Shown: in pieces, positions 18,056-26,562 of the stretch
Layout: every line of letters starts with the position of its first letter
Position numbering within the stretch: the stretch's first letter is position 1
Source of the DNA: Halomonas sp. S3-1-1
GTDB taxonomy: Bacteria > Pseudomonadota > Gammaproteobacteria > Pseudomonadales > Halomonadaceae
DNA: 64,000 nucleotides
Reading direction: 5' to 3'
NCBI RefSeq assembly: GCF_023757625.1
Contig: NZ_JALGBZ010000002.1
Span: forward strand, 434,001-498,000
Made by a program: the position numbers and the translations under genes
Notes under the pieces: model-generated
Databases searched by the model: none
Seen by the model: the letters and a program-made list of their open reading frames with translations, nothing else
Told to the model about the DNA's origin: nothing

Positions 18056-18523
18056 ATGATCGTCAAGAAGCTCAGGTTACAACGAGGCTGGTCGCAGGAT
18101 CAGCTGTCTCAACTCAGTGGGTTGAGCGTGAGAACCGTTCAGCGAATCGAGGGCGGGCAGAAGCCAGGCTTGGAGTCGCTTAAATCCTTGGCCGCTGTAT
18201 TTGAAATCGACGTCTCGGACCTTGAAGGGGTGCCCGACATGAACAGCGAAATCCACATCACCAACGAAGAGAAAGCCGTGATCGAGAAGGTTAAAGCGAT
18301 CAAGGATTTCTACGCTCACCTCATCTCCTACGTGCTCGTCATCACACTTCTGTTTGCTATCAATCTCATGAGCGGTTCGAGCTATATGTGGGCGTGGTGG
18401 CCGGCCATGGGGTGGGGCATCGGGATTATCAGCCACGGCCTGAGCGCCTTCGAGGTGCTAAACCTCTTCGGGCCAGAGTGGGAGAAAAAGCAGATCGAGA
18501 AGCGCTTGGGTCGCAAGCTTTGA
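18056..18523 (+). CDS. XRE helix-turn-helix protein with 2TM domain
   Basis: About 155 residues. The first 60 form a Cro/CI-type HTH (LQRGWSQDQLSQLSGLSVRT, then VQRIEGGQKPGLESL). The second half has two hydrophobic helices (LISYVLVITLLFAINLMSG, then a Trp-rich span around WAWWPAMGWGIGIISHG) and ends basic, matching the 2TM domain. It is probably a DNA-binding protein tethered to the inner membrane. I start at ATG 18056, which has GGAAAGGG 7 bases upstream; an earlier ATG at 18020 has none. Function unknown. Confidence 0.82.
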   Translation: MIVKKLRLQRGWSQDQLSQLSGLSVRTVQRIEGGQKPGLESLKSLAAVFEIDVSDLEGVPDMNSEIHITNEEKAVIEKVKAIKDFYAHLISYVLVITLLFAINLMSGSSYMWAWWPAMGWGIGIISHGLSAFEVLNLFGPEWEKKQIEKRLGRKL

Positions 18524-18577
18524 TATAGCGTCGAGCCCGAATCCGAACCAGCGGGCCCCGGCCGCACGCGGGTTCGA

Positions 18578-19192
18578 TCAGTTAAGCGCTGAAGCCAGCG
18601 GCTCCCACACATGCTCGACGCCAATTGACACGGCCACGGCTGCCAGCAGTGCGGCCATGGCGAGGTTGAAGCCTTTCACCAGGCGCGGTTGCTGTATGCG
18701 CTGGCCGACCAGGCGGCCCAACAGCATGTAGCTGCCGGGGGCGCCGGCAGCAAGCAGCGAAAGCCCCACGGCCCAAACGACCAGGCTCACGCCGTCGATA
18801 CCCGCCGCCGGGAACTGCAGCGTGACGATGGGCAACACCGCCACCATGGCCTTGGGATTCAAAAGCTGCATCGCCACCCCGTCACGGAAACTGAAAAGCC
18901 GCGTGGGCGCGTCATCGGTTTCGAGTTCTGCGCTGGCGCGGGCGATCTTCCAGGCGAGATAGAGAATATAGCCGCAGCCCAGCGCACTGAGCACCACAAG
19001 AATCTGGCCGTCGATCCACGCAGCACCGGCGAAGCCCAGTACCACCAGGTAGAACAGCATCGCGCTGCCCACGCCCAGGCAAAAGCCAATGGAATATTTG
19101 GCCCGGCCATTGATGCCCAGATTAAGGCCGAGCAGGTTCACGGGCCCGGGCGTGTACATGATGCCCAGCCCATACAGGATGATTCCCAGCAT
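18578..19192 (-). CDS. LysE family translocator
   Basis: RhtB/LysE-type exporter of 204 residues. The N-terminal span contains YTPGPVNLLGLNLGINGR and the middle motif LLNPKAMVAVLPIVTLQF, both typical of the family. About six membrane segments. It lies 21 bp downstream of the AraC-type regulator on the same strand, so the pair forms a small operon in which the regulator probably senses the exported compound. Substrate unknown. The ATG has GAGG about 8 bases upstream. Confidence 0.88.
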   Translation of the reverse strand: MLGIILYGLGIMYTPGPVNLLGLNLGINGRAKYSIGFCLGVGSAMLFYLVVLGFAGAAWIDGQILVVLSALGCGYILYLAWKIARASAELETDDAPTRLFSFRDGVAMQLLNPKAMVAVLPIVTLQFPAAGIDGVSLVVWAVGLSLLAAGAPGSYMLLGRLVGQRIQQPRLVKGFNLAMAALLAAVAVSIGVEHVWEPLASALN

Positions 19193-19213
19193 GGTAAAAC
19201 CTCGGAGGGGGAT

Positions 19214-20044
19214 TTAGCGTGAAATATCGCGCCGGTACTGGCTCGGCGTCACGGCGTAGATGCGCTTGAAGCGGCGATTGAAGTGGCTCGAATCGCTGAA
19301 GCCGTAGCGCAGCGCGACGTCGCTGGGCAAGGCGCCTTCAGTGAGGGCGGCCCGCGCCGCATTGATGCGGCAGTTGATCACGTACTGGTGCGGGGTAATG
19401 CCGTAGTGCTGGCGGAAAAGGCGCAGGAAATGGTACCGGGAGAGGTGCGCGGCGGCGCTGATCGCATCCAGGGAGATGTCCTGCTCCAGGTGGGCGTGAA
19501 TGTACGCCTTGGCGCGCTCCAGCATCGCCTCCGGCCGGGTGGCGCGGGGCTTATCGACCACCGCGCCGCCGAGCTGCGCGGTACGCTCCGCGATACGGTA
19601 AAGCGCGTTCTCCTGGTCGATGCAGCTACCGATGCCCTGGGTGACCAAACGCGCCAGTTCCAGGATTGACGTGCGCAGTTTGGCGTCATGCATCAGCGTA
19701 GTGGGCGAGCGAAAGCCCGCGCCGCTCGGCCGGCCCAGCGCCTCGGCGAACAGCGGCGCCAACTGGTCCGGGTCGACGTACAGCATCAGGTAATCCAGCG
19801 TGTGCTCGCCGCCGGATTGGCCGTCGTGCACCTCCTCCGGGTTGAACACGATCACATTGCCCGGCGGGCTCTGGTGAAACTGCCCGCCGCTGAAGAAATC
19901 CTGCCGCCCGCCCAGGGTCACGCCAAAGGCGTACTCTTCGTGGGCGTGGCGGTCGTAGCTGAAATCTTCCATCGCCGCGTGCAGCACGGTCAAACTCGGC
20001 ACGTGCTGGCTCTTGATGAATTCAAACCGGCTGGCGTTTCGCAT
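19214..20044 (-). CDS. AraC family transcriptional regulator
   Basis: AraC/XylS-type activator of about 276 residues from the ATG at 20044, preceded by GAGGAG. A GTG seven codons earlier is possible but has no such site. The N-terminal cupin-like sensor has HAHEEYAFGVTLGG and later PPGNVIVFNPEEVHDG. The C-terminal two-HTH domain has LDAISAAAHLSRYHFLRLF and FSDSSHFNRRFKRIYAVTPS. It is the first gene of a two-gene unit with a LysE exporter, which it likely activates. Confidence 0.92.
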   Translation of the reverse strand: MRNASRFEFIKSQHVPSLTVLHAAMEDFSYDRHAHEEYAFGVTLGGRQDFFSGGQFHQSPPGNVIVFNPEEVHDGQSGGEHTLDYLMLYVDPDQLAPLFAEALGRPSGAGFRSPTTLMHDAKLRTSILELARLVTQGIGSCIDQENALYRIAERTAQLGGAVVDKPRATRPEAMLERAKAYIHAHLEQDISLDAISAAAHLSRYHFLRLFRQHYGITPHQYVINCRINAARAALTEGALPSDVALRYGFSDSSHFNRRFKRIYAVTPSQYRRDISR

Positions 20045-20132
20045 ACCGCGCTCCTCGTCTGTCACCCGGTAAGCTTAAGGCAGGTGACCCTTCGAATGCT
20101 TGTACAGAATTGCTCACATTCGGGTCGACAAG

Positions 20133-20624
20133 CTACAGCGCCATGACCATTTCGTGCCACGCCATGCCGCCGTGGTCGGAGTCAGAAGGCTTTACGTAGC
20201 GATACCCCATGCGCCGGTAGAGCTCGACGTGGCGCTCCTTGCACATCAGATGAATGGTCTGTTTGCCAAGCGCCTTCATGCGCTCGACAAAAGCGTGCAT
20301 CAGTGTGGTGGCATAGCCCTTGCCTTGGTGGGCGGGGTCGATCACTACCGACATGATGACCACGTTGGGCGCGGCGGGGTCGTGGCCGACCAGCTCCTTG
20401 AACGCCTCGTCGGACATGACGACTTCATGCGCGCAGCCGCTGTTGATAAAGCCGATGACCTCGTCTTCCCGCGTCATGACCAGAAATCCTTCGGGGTAGC
20501 GCGCGATGCGCGTAGCGATCTTTTCCAGAGTGGCGCCTTCGTCGCCCTCATAGGCGGCGGCTTCGATGTCGTAGCAGCGCTGGGCATCGGCAGGGGTGGC
20601 GGCGCGCAGGGCGGGATGATTCAT
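20133..20624 (-). CDS. GNAT family N-acetyltransferase
   Basis: GCN5-related acetyltransferase of 163 residues. The acetyl-CoA binding segment is IDPAHQGKGYATTLMHAFVE (about residues 111-130), with the Q/R-x-x-G-x-G/A loop as QGKGYA. A closing HGGMAWHEMVMAL is at the C-terminus. The GAGGAG box precedes the ATG. It could act on an amine of a small molecule or a protein; similar proteins are annotated arylalkylamine-like N-acetyltransferases. It stands alone and the substrate is unknown. Confidence 0.88.
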   Translation of the reverse strand: MNHPALRAATPADAQRCYDIEAAAYEGDEGATLEKIATRIARYPEGFLVMTREDEVIGFINSGCAHEVVMSDEAFKELVGHDPAAPNVVIMSVVIDPAHQGKGYATTLMHAFVERMKALGKQTIHLMCKERHVELYRRMGYRYVKPSDSDHGGMAWHEMVMAL

Positions 20625-20887
20625 GGGGCAGGCTCCTCTCGTGATAAGTGGGGTGAAGGAAGCATAAAGAAAATCAGTGTCCTACGCTCGAGGCAATGAA
20701 ACGAAAGCGATCAAAAATCAGCGCGACGCGCAATCGCCAGAAAGCCGGTTAGAGAGCCGGGTTCCAGGTGTCGGTGAATTTATCGACCGACTTATATTGT
20801 GTGAAGGTTGCCTAAAGCGATAGCGAGAGCTTAAATTAGATACTAAAATCAGGGCTTGAATTAGCCCTTTTTTTGGAGCTTTTGATC

Positions 20888-21139
20888 ATGCATCAGGTAT
20901 TGGCCCCACTGTCCGTCAGTATTTCTGAATTGAAGAAGAATCCTTCTTCGCTGCTGGCGCAGGCCGACGGCGCCGCTATTGCCGTGTTGAATCACAACAA
21001 GCCCGCTGCTTATTTGATCCCGGCCGATACCTTTGAGGCCATGATGGAAATGCTCGAGGATTACGAGCTTGCCAAGTTGGTAGAGCAGCGTCGAGGTGAC
21101 AAGGATAAAGCGGTCACGGTCGAGTTGGATGACCTATAG
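20888..21139 (+). CDS. Phd/YefM-type antitoxin (StbD-like)
   Basis: Antitoxin of 83 residues. The N-terminal half (VSISELKKNPSSLLAQAD and then PAAYLIPADTFEAMME) is the Phd/YefM DNA-binding fold. The C-terminal half (KAVTVELDDL) resembles the toxin-binding tail of RelB (VTLDEL). This hybrid is the StbD type that pairs with RelE-family toxins. I start at ATG 20888, with GGAGC about 11 bases upstream. The toxin start codon lies inside its last 11 bp. It should bind its own promoter and neutralise the toxin. Confidence 0.9.
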   Translation: MHQVLAPLSVSISELKKNPSSLLAQADGAAIAVLNHNKPAAYLIPADTFEAMMEMLEDYELAKLVEQRRGDKDKAVTVELDDL

Positions 21140-21413
21140 GCTTCGATTCGTACCCGCTGCGTTAAAGGAGTGGGAGAAGCTGGGAGCGCCAGTCAAAAAC
21201 CAGCTCAAAAAGAAGCTGGCGGAGAGACTTGAAAATCCTCGGGTACCGGCGGATAAGCTCAGCGGATACGAGGCCGTTTACAAGATCAAGCTGCGCTCGG
21301 CCGGGTATCGTTTGGTGTATGAAGTCATCGACGACGAGCTGTTTGTCTATGTATTGGCCGTAGGAAAACGCGACAGAGGAAAGGTGTACGCAACGCTCAA
21401 ACAGCGTCGATAA
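21129..21413 (+). CDS. relE: RelE family mRNA interferase toxin (StbE-like)
   Basis: RelE toxin of 94 residues, very close to E. coli RelE as I remember it: ALKEWEKLG, NQLKKKLAERLENPR, then YKIKLRSAGYRLVYEV and VGKRDRGKVY. The basic residues needed for ribosome-dependent mRNA cleavage (the KK helix, the Arg of LRSAGYR and the late Arg) are in place, so it looks active. It overlaps the antitoxin gene by 11 bp. The pair is probably a type II system that stabilises its locus or responds to stress. Confidence 0.94.
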   Translation: MTYRLRFVPAALKEWEKLGAPVKNQLKKKLAERLENPRVPADKLSGYEAVYKIKLRSAGYRLVYEVIDDELFVYVLAVGKRDRGKVYATLKQRR

Positions 21414-21462
21414 TGCCTACCTGAAACGCTTCATTTTTTGATCATATTCTTCGAGATGCTCC

Positions 21463-21894
21463 ATGCACTACCGCCCCATGACCCTCGACGACTACGCCGC
21501 CGCCGTGGCGCTTTGGCAGCAAACGCCGGGCGTGCGCCTGCGCGACGCGGATTCCTTCGAGGGCATCACGCGTTATCTTGCGCGCAACCCGGGGTTGAGT
21601 ATCGTGGCCGAGCAGGGCGAGGAGATCATCGGCACGATCATGGCGGGCCACGACGGCCACCGTGGGTTCATCCAGCACCTGGCGGTGGCCGCGCATCAGC
21701 GCAAGCAAGGCATTGGCAGCGCGCTGGTCAGCCGCTGCCTGGATGCCCTGCGCTCGGAGGGCATCGACAAGGCGCACCTGATGTTGCTGGTAGACAACGA
21801 CGCCGGCAAACGCTTCTGGCAACGCTTGGGATGGCAGTTTCGTACCGATATCGAGCTTCACTCTTTCGTGTTGAGCGAGAGCCCCACCGCTTGA
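21463..21894 (+). CDS. GNAT family N-acetyltransferase
   Basis: Acetyltransferase of 143 residues. The acetyl-CoA loop is RKQGIGSAL in IQHLAVAAHQRKQGIGSALV (about residues 65-90), and LLVDNDAGKRFWQRLGWQ is the conserved C-terminal strand and helix. It begins 50 bp after the RelE toxin. It is not a TacT-type toxin partner by layout, because RelE already has its antitoxin. Substrate unknown. Convergent with the AEC transporter gene. Confidence 0.86.
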   Translation: MHYRPMTLDDYAAAVALWQQTPGVRLRDADSFEGITRYLARNPGLSIVAEQGEEIIGTIMAGHDGHRGFIQHLAVAAHQRKQGIGSALVSRCLDALRSEGIDKAHLMLLVDNDAGKRFWQRLGWQFRTDIELHSFVLSESPTA

Positions 21895-21904
21895 AACGCC
21901 CGGC

Positions 21905-22864
21905 CTAGCGACTCATCCATCCCAGAATGAGCGGCAGCGTGATGAGCGATACCAATAGCGACACGATGATCGCCAGCGACACCGTTTCCTGGTGGTAGTC
22001 GTATTTCTTCGCAAACACGTAGACCCCGGCGCCGATGGGCTGCGCCGCCATGACCACTGCCGCGGCGAGCCACAGCGCATGGTCGCGTCCCATTCCGAAC
22101 AGATACACGCCGGCAAGCCAGGTAACGAGCGGCTGCAGCACGATCTTGAGCAGCAGCATGGGCGCGACGACCCCCAGCGCCTCGCGCGTCACGTGCTCTT
22201 GGACGTTCAACCGCGAGAGTCCTAGCCCCAGCGCGAAAAGTGCGGTGGGCCCCGCGGCGCTGCCCAGAAAGTCCGCGAACGTGGCCAGAAACGCGGGCAC
22301 CGGCACCCCTAGAAGCACGAAAACGAGACCGGCGAGTACTGAGACGGTCAGCGGGTTGGTGAAGGTCGCCTTGAAGGCTTTCCAAAGACTCGCCGCCGCC
22401 GAGGGCCGGGCCGCTTGCGCGCGGCCAGCGAACAGATCCCAACTGATGATGACCGCCATGATGGCGGGAATGTTGTGCAGTATGGTCGCGATGGCGGCGG
22501 GCAGGGCGGCCTCCGGCCCCAAAGCGGAGATAAGGATAGGCACGCCCATGTAGCCGGTCGTGCCGTAGCAGGCGCCCATGCTCAGAATCGACGAGCGGGG
22601 CAGGCCAACGCCGCGGGCGCGGGCGATCAACCCGGCGAGCAGATAGATCACGACGATGCCCAGCAGCGAGGCGCCGATAAAGCCCCACTGCGCAAGCTCG
22701 GAAAGCTCGGCACGGGCGATGGCCAGAAAGAGCAGCGCCGGTAGTGCGACGAAGAGGACGTAGTCGTTGATCAGCTTGTCGGCATTGCCGCTTTCCGGTT
22801 TCACCTTGCCAAAGCCGTAGCCCAGCAAAATGACCATGAAGATGGGGACGACGATCATGAACAT
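21905..22864 (-). CDS. AEC family transporter
   Basis: Auxin-efflux-carrier type permease of 319 residues with about ten membrane spans. The N-terminal MFMIVVPIFMVILLGYGFGK is typical, as is the polar break in the middle (ACYGTTGYMGVPI). Bacterial members often carry malonate, malate or other organic anions. I start at ATG 22864; the frame extends to 23023 but the extra part is not hydrophobic and overlaps the divergent LysR gene. The LysR gene 152 bp away is the likely regulator. Confidence 0.88.
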   Translation of the reverse strand: MFMIVVPIFMVILLGYGFGKVKPESGNADKLINDYVLFVALPALLFLAIARAELSELAQWGFIGASLLGIVVIYLLAGLIARARGVGLPRSSILSMGACYGTTGYMGVPILISALGPEAALPAAIATILHNIPAIMAVIISWDLFAGRAQAARPSAAASLWKAFKATFTNPLTVSVLAGLVFVLLGVPVPAFLATFADFLGSAAGPTALFALGLGLSRLNVQEHVTREALGVVAPMLLLKIVLQPLVTWLAGVYLFGMGRDHALWLAAAVVMAAQPIGAGVYVFAKKYDYHQETVSLAIIVSLLVSLITLPLILGWMSR

Positions 22865-23016
22865 AGGGTTTTCTCTTGATGGATGGAGGCGTCGGGACAG
22901 CGCTTGGCGCGGGGAACCCGGCGACCCGATTCTTCCGTTACATCGGCTATTTGTTAAATGAATTATGGTCTGCTTATAATCGACAAAATCGATTGCGGAG
23001 TTGAGGCGGGGCTTGA

Positions 23017-23913
23017 ATGGCAATGACGGAGCAGGATGAGCAGCGGCTGAGTGAACGCGGCATTACGCTGGAGCAGCTGCGCACCTTCGTGTGCATTGCC
23101 CAGGAAGGCGGCTTTGGGCGGGCAAGCGAGGTGCTGGCGCGCACGCAGTCAACGCTGAGTGCGGGGCTCAAGCGGCTGGAGGAGGACGTGGGGTGTCGGC
23201 TAATCGAGCGCCGCCAGGGCCACGTGATCGGCCTGACCGACGAGGGGCGACGGCTGCTGCCCGCCGCCCGAGACATTCTTCAGCGCACCAGCCGGGCGAT
23301 CGGCGCGCTGAAAACGCCTTCACTGGAAGGCCGCATCGCACTCGGTGTGCCGGACGACTTCGCCATCCACAACCTGCACCGGGTGATTTCGCTCTGTCTG
23401 GCCGAAAACCCGGGGCTGCGCGTTGAGGTGACGGCGGCCTCGTCCAGCGTGCTGTCGCACATGATGGATGAGCAGCGCTTGGACGTGGTAATTCTCAAGG
23501 GCATCGCCGGTCAGCCGGTGGTGTCGAGCGCCGAGCGCGTCATTCAGGTGGAGCCGCTTTACTGGGTGAGCGCCGGGGCGGCGCATTTCGACGAGATGGG
23601 AGAGGTGCCGCTGGCAACGTTCATGGAGGGCTGCGTGATTCGCCAAAGCGCGGTGGCCGCCCTTAACGCGGTGGGGCGGCCACACTATTTTGCCTACGTC
23701 AGCGGCTCTTTCGATAACGTCAAAAAGGCGGTGGCGAGCGGGCTGGGCGTGGGCATTCTGCCCCAAAGCGCGCTGACAGACGAGCTGGTCGTGCTCGATG
23801 AAGGCAACGGCGTGCCGACGCTGCCCGCCATCCAGCTGGTGCTTAGCGCCTCGAGCTCCCGTGCGCTGTGCGAGCGCTTTGCCGGCTATCTCGGCCGCGC
23901 GCTTGGCGAGTAG
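23017..23913 (+). CDS. LysR family transcriptional regulator
   Basis: LysR-type regulator of 298 residues. Its HTH is at about residues 15-70 (LEQLRTFVCIAQEGGFGRAS, then RTQSTLSAGLKRLEEDVGCR). An effector domain of normal size follows. ATG 23017 has AGGCGGGG upstream. It is divergent from the AEC transporter and probably senses and controls import or export of the same compound. Its downstream neighbour is an AT-rich gene of different character, so the boundary of the accessory region may lie just past it. Confidence 0.9.
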   Translation: MAMTEQDEQRLSERGITLEQLRTFVCIAQEGGFGRASEVLARTQSTLSAGLKRLEEDVGCRLIERRQGHVIGLTDEGRRLLPAARDILQRTSRAIGALKTPSLEGRIALGVPDDFAIHNLHRVISLCLAENPGLRVEVTAASSSVLSHMMDEQRLDVVILKGIAGQPVVSSAERVIQVEPLYWVSAGAAHFDEMGEVPLATFMEGCVIRQSAVAALNAVGRPHYFAYVSGSFDNVKKAVASGLGVGILPQSALTDELVVLDEGNGVPTLPAIQLVLSASSSRALCERFAGYLGRALGE

Positions 23914-23974
23914 CCGCGCTGCAAAGCAAAGCGGCCCCACTCTGGGAAATACACTCTTCCACCAAGGATCAACC

Positions 23975-24763
23975 ATGCATTTATGGCGAGTGATACTGTT
24001 CTTTTCTGCGTGCTTTACTTTAGTGTCTCCAACAGTAGCTGATGACTGGGCGGCTCCTGAAAATCCGGATGTACTTGAGGTTCTAAATGAGGCTCGTTTA
24101 GATGCAATGGCCGGTCGGTATGAAGAGGCATTAGAAAAACATATCTGGTTTTATGATAAGGCGACGCTGATAGATGAAAGTGTGTCAGCAGTACGCCGAT
24201 CCTCTGCTCTTGCCGACTGGGTAAGGCTGGGACAAGAATATCAGCCGGCGTTAGAAAAGCTTTGCCAGACAAGAGACGAGCTTTTAACCAAAATAATGGA
24301 TGGAGCGTATGATTCAGATAGCTTTCATGACCTGGTGGCCATGAATCAAATACTCGATGAAGATTCGCTAACCATAGAGGCCTTTAAATATCTTGATTCA
24401 ACAAATCCGGAAGCAGCACGCAGAGCCTTTAACTTTGCAGATGCCGCACTGATTAAAGAGGAGGAGTATGCTCTGTATGGGGAATACGTATCTCCCCAAC
24501 GTGACTTTCTACTCATGAAAAATAGCTATGAACACAGCATGCTGAACGCGGAAGATCCTGATTTTTCTGCTTCCAGAACTGAATTTTCAATTAATTCATT
24601 TCGCAATAAAGCAGCTACGCTGGTGGCAATGCTCGCAGTTAATGGTCGCGTTTCTGAAGCCGAAGACATTATGTCTCAGGCGAAAGAAGTACTTGAGGAC
24701 CCCTCATTCCATGCAGAACTTGAGGCCGCATCAAATGGAAACGTTCCTGATCCTTGGCCTTGA
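23975..24763 (+). CDS. Exported protein of unknown function, AT-rich
   Basis: 262 residues starting at ATG 23975 with AAGGATC upstream. The N-terminus (MHLWRVILFFSACFTLVSPT, cleavage probably after VADD-like region near residue 23) is a signal peptide. The rest is acidic and helical, with ALEKHIWFYDKATLIDES and repeated helix-pair patterns resembling TPR-like folds. I do not recognise a family. Codon use is clearly more A/T-rich than the genes on both sides, pointing to recent acquisition. The stop codon falls at the edge of a 10-bp inverted repeat (24762-24831). Confidence 0.75.
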   Translation: MHLWRVILFFSACFTLVSPTVADDWAAPENPDVLEVLNEARLDAMAGRYEEALEKHIWFYDKATLIDESVSAVRRSSALADWVRLGQEYQPALEKLCQTRDELLTKIMDGAYDSDSFHDLVAMNQILDEDSLTIEAFKYLDSTNPEAARRAFNFADAALIKEEEYALYGEYVSPQRDFLLMKNSYEHSMLNAEDPDFSASRTEFSINSFRNKAATLVAMLAVNGRVSEAEDIMSQAKEVLEDPSFHAELEAASNGNVPDPWP

Positions 24764-24831
24764 GCAACTCTTGCCGAACGGTTTGGCCACACCCCTCGGT
24801 GTAACGTCGTATCCAGGGCTCAGAGTTGCTC
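24762..24831. repeat. 70-bp stretch bounded by a 10-bp inverted repeat
   Basis: GAGCAACTCT (24762-24771) and AGAGTTGCTC (24822-24831) are a perfect inverted pair enclosing 50 bp, with a small internal hairpin (ACACC-CCTC-GGTGT). It begins within the stop codon of the AT-rich gene. It could be a terminator-like structure or a small mobile repeat. No T-tract follows. Confidence 0.45.
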
Positions 24832-24872
24832 CCAGCGGCTAGCGCCTAAATTGATAGTGACGTCTGGACGCG

Positions 24873-25841
24873 CTAAAGCCCCTGCGCCCCCCGGCGCAGC
24901 CAGCCGTGCACGAACGCGAGTTTCTCGAGCGTGACTTCGGTCAGCATGAAGGGGTAGACATCGGACAGCCCCATCGCGCGGTTGACGTGGTTTACCCCGG
25001 CGATCAGGGCCGTGGCGATATGAATCAGCCGCTCGGCGTCCGGCTCGGCGTAGGCGTCCCACTTGTGATCGCGGGGCAGCTCCGGTGAATCCATGCCGGA
25101 GGAGACGAAGCTGTCGGTGATGTCGGTCAGGTGCAGAATGTGCGAGACGGTTTCTGCCCAATCTTCATGAGGGTGGGCCGAGGCGTAGGTCGAGACGAAA
25201 TTCGTGCGCCAGTTCTCCGGCGGGCCTTCGTTGTAGTGGTGCTGGAGCGCCTCGCCGTAGTCGGCGCGCTCGTCGCCGAACATGTCGCGAAACGCTTTTA
25301 GAAAGTCTTCGCGCAGGCTCAACCGCCACCACAGCATGTGGGCGATCTCGTGGCGCATGTGGCCGATCATGGTGCGGTAGGGTTCGTCCAGCGCCTCGCG
25401 CCGGGTGGTGACCAGCACCGGGTCGGCCTCGGCGATACTGATCGTCACTACGCCATCCACATGTCCCATCATCACCGGTTTTTTGCCTTCCGCCAGCAGG
25501 TGGAACACCGGCGGCGCGCCCGGGTCTTCCGGGCGAAACCAGTTCCAGCGGCCCAGGTTGTCGATCACCCAGCGCTTGGCGGCTTCGGTTTGTGCCCAGT
25601 TGGCGGTGGCGTTAGGAATGCTCGGGTCGGGTGCGACGGCGGTCATCGCGCAGGCGCGGCAAAGCTGACCTTTTTGCGGCGCGATCCAGTTGCAGCCGAT
25701 CACCTCGCGATTGGCGCAAAACGGCGGCATGGGGATGAACGCGCGGGCTTGCGGATCGTAGGCGACCGGCACGCCGTCCGCCGTGGTCAGGTTGTCGAAC
25801 CACAAGGAGCCGGCACCGACCGGATTGGAGAAAACGCGCAT
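24873..25841 (-). CDS. Putative zinc-binding metallopeptidase
   Basis: About 322 residues from ATG 25841; a TTG five codons earlier is also possible. Near the N-terminus are cysteines in FCANREVIGCNW and QLCRACAM, a likely zinc ribbon. In the middle is the zincin motif MRHEIAHMLWW (HExxH), followed by a conserved YGEALQHHYNEGPPENW. This matches the family annotated as putative zinc-binding metallopeptidase, whose substrate is not known. No signal peptide is seen, so it is cytoplasmic. It stands alone between an orphan gene and an ankyrin-like gene. Confidence 0.82.
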   Translation of the reverse strand: MRVFSNPVGAGSLWFDNLTTADGVPVAYDPQARAFIPMPPFCANREVIGCNWIAPQKGQLCRACAMTAVAPDPSIPNATANWAQTEAAKRWVIDNLGRWNWFRPEDPGAPPVFHLLAEGKKPVMMGHVDGVVTISIAEADPVLVTTRREALDEPYRTMIGHMRHEIAHMLWWRLSLREDFLKAFRDMFGDERADYGEALQHHYNEGPPENWRTNFVSTYASAHPHEDWAETVSHILHLTDITDSFVSSGMDSPELPRDHKWDAYAEPDAERLIHIATALIAGVNHVNRAMGLSDVYPFMLTEVTLEKLAFVHGWLRRGAQGL

Positions 25842-26001
25842 GGGCAGGGCACTCAAAAGGCAGAAGCCTTGAGTCTAGGTAGTGATCGACCAGGGCGTCC
25901 AATAAAGAATGCGCCCGCGCCCGCCGTTTTGTCAGCCTGGCGCAGCCCCGCTAAGATAACGCTTTCATTCCCGGTCGATGACCGCCACTGGACGCGCGCC
26001 C

Positions 26002-26562
26002 ATGAACGAACTCACGCCGCTGATCGACACGCTCTACCGCCAGGCCAAACAGGGCGAGTGGCCGCGCGTGCTCGACCAGTGGCAGGCGTTTCCAGTGCTG
26101 GCCCGGCGCTGCAGCCGTTATCGAAAGGCGGGATCGAACTGGGGATTTCTGCATCAGGCCGCTTATTTCGGCCGGGAAGACGCCAGCCGCGAACTGATCC
26201 CCCTCGGCGCGTGTCTCGAAGCGCGCACCCAGGAGGGCGAAACGCCCGACGCGATCGCAACCCGGCGCGGCCATACGGCGCTTGGCGAGTGGCTGGCCCA
26301 AGCCGCACCCAAGGCGGGCGGCCACTGGAAAGCCCCAACTGATCCTGACATTTACCCCGCCAGCGGCCACTGGCACCCCTGCCACGCACGGCGTGCAAAA
26401 CAAGGCCTGCTGGTTGGCTACGGTGACAGCATCGTCGCCATCGATGCCGGGCAGCGCTACTTCGTCGATGCGTTCGAGCGCGTGCTGGTGGGTTGGCACG
26501 GCACTTTTGATCCGCCGATGGACATGGGCGGCTGGCCGCTGGTCAACGAAGACACTCATTAG
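26002..26562 (+). CDS. Ankyrin-repeat-like protein, possibly 3'-truncated
   Basis: About 186 residues from ATG 26002 (an ATG at 25978 is also possible; neither has a strong binding site). One or two ankyrin-like repeats are visible: WGFLHQAAYFGREDASRELI and GETPDAIATRRGHTALGEWL at about residues 50-95. A C-terminal half with GQRYFVDAFERVLVGWHGTF follows. The stop codon TAG (26560-26562) is part of the terminal inverted repeat of the MITE-like element starting at 26559, so the original C-terminus may have been altered by insertion. Confidence 0.65.
   Translation: MNELTPLIDTLYRQAKQGEWPRVLDQWQAFPVLARRCSRYRKAGSNWGFLHQAAYFGREDASRELIPLGACLEARTQEGETPDAIATRRGHTALGEWLAQAAPKAGGHWKAPTDPDIYPASGHWHPCHARRAKQGLLVGYGDSIVAIDAGQRYFVDAFERVLVGWHGTFDPPMDMGGWPLVNEDTH

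Noticed and set aside
23798..23974. Longer start for the AT-rich exported protein
   Set aside because: The extension lies in another frame of the LysR gene and would bury the signal peptide.
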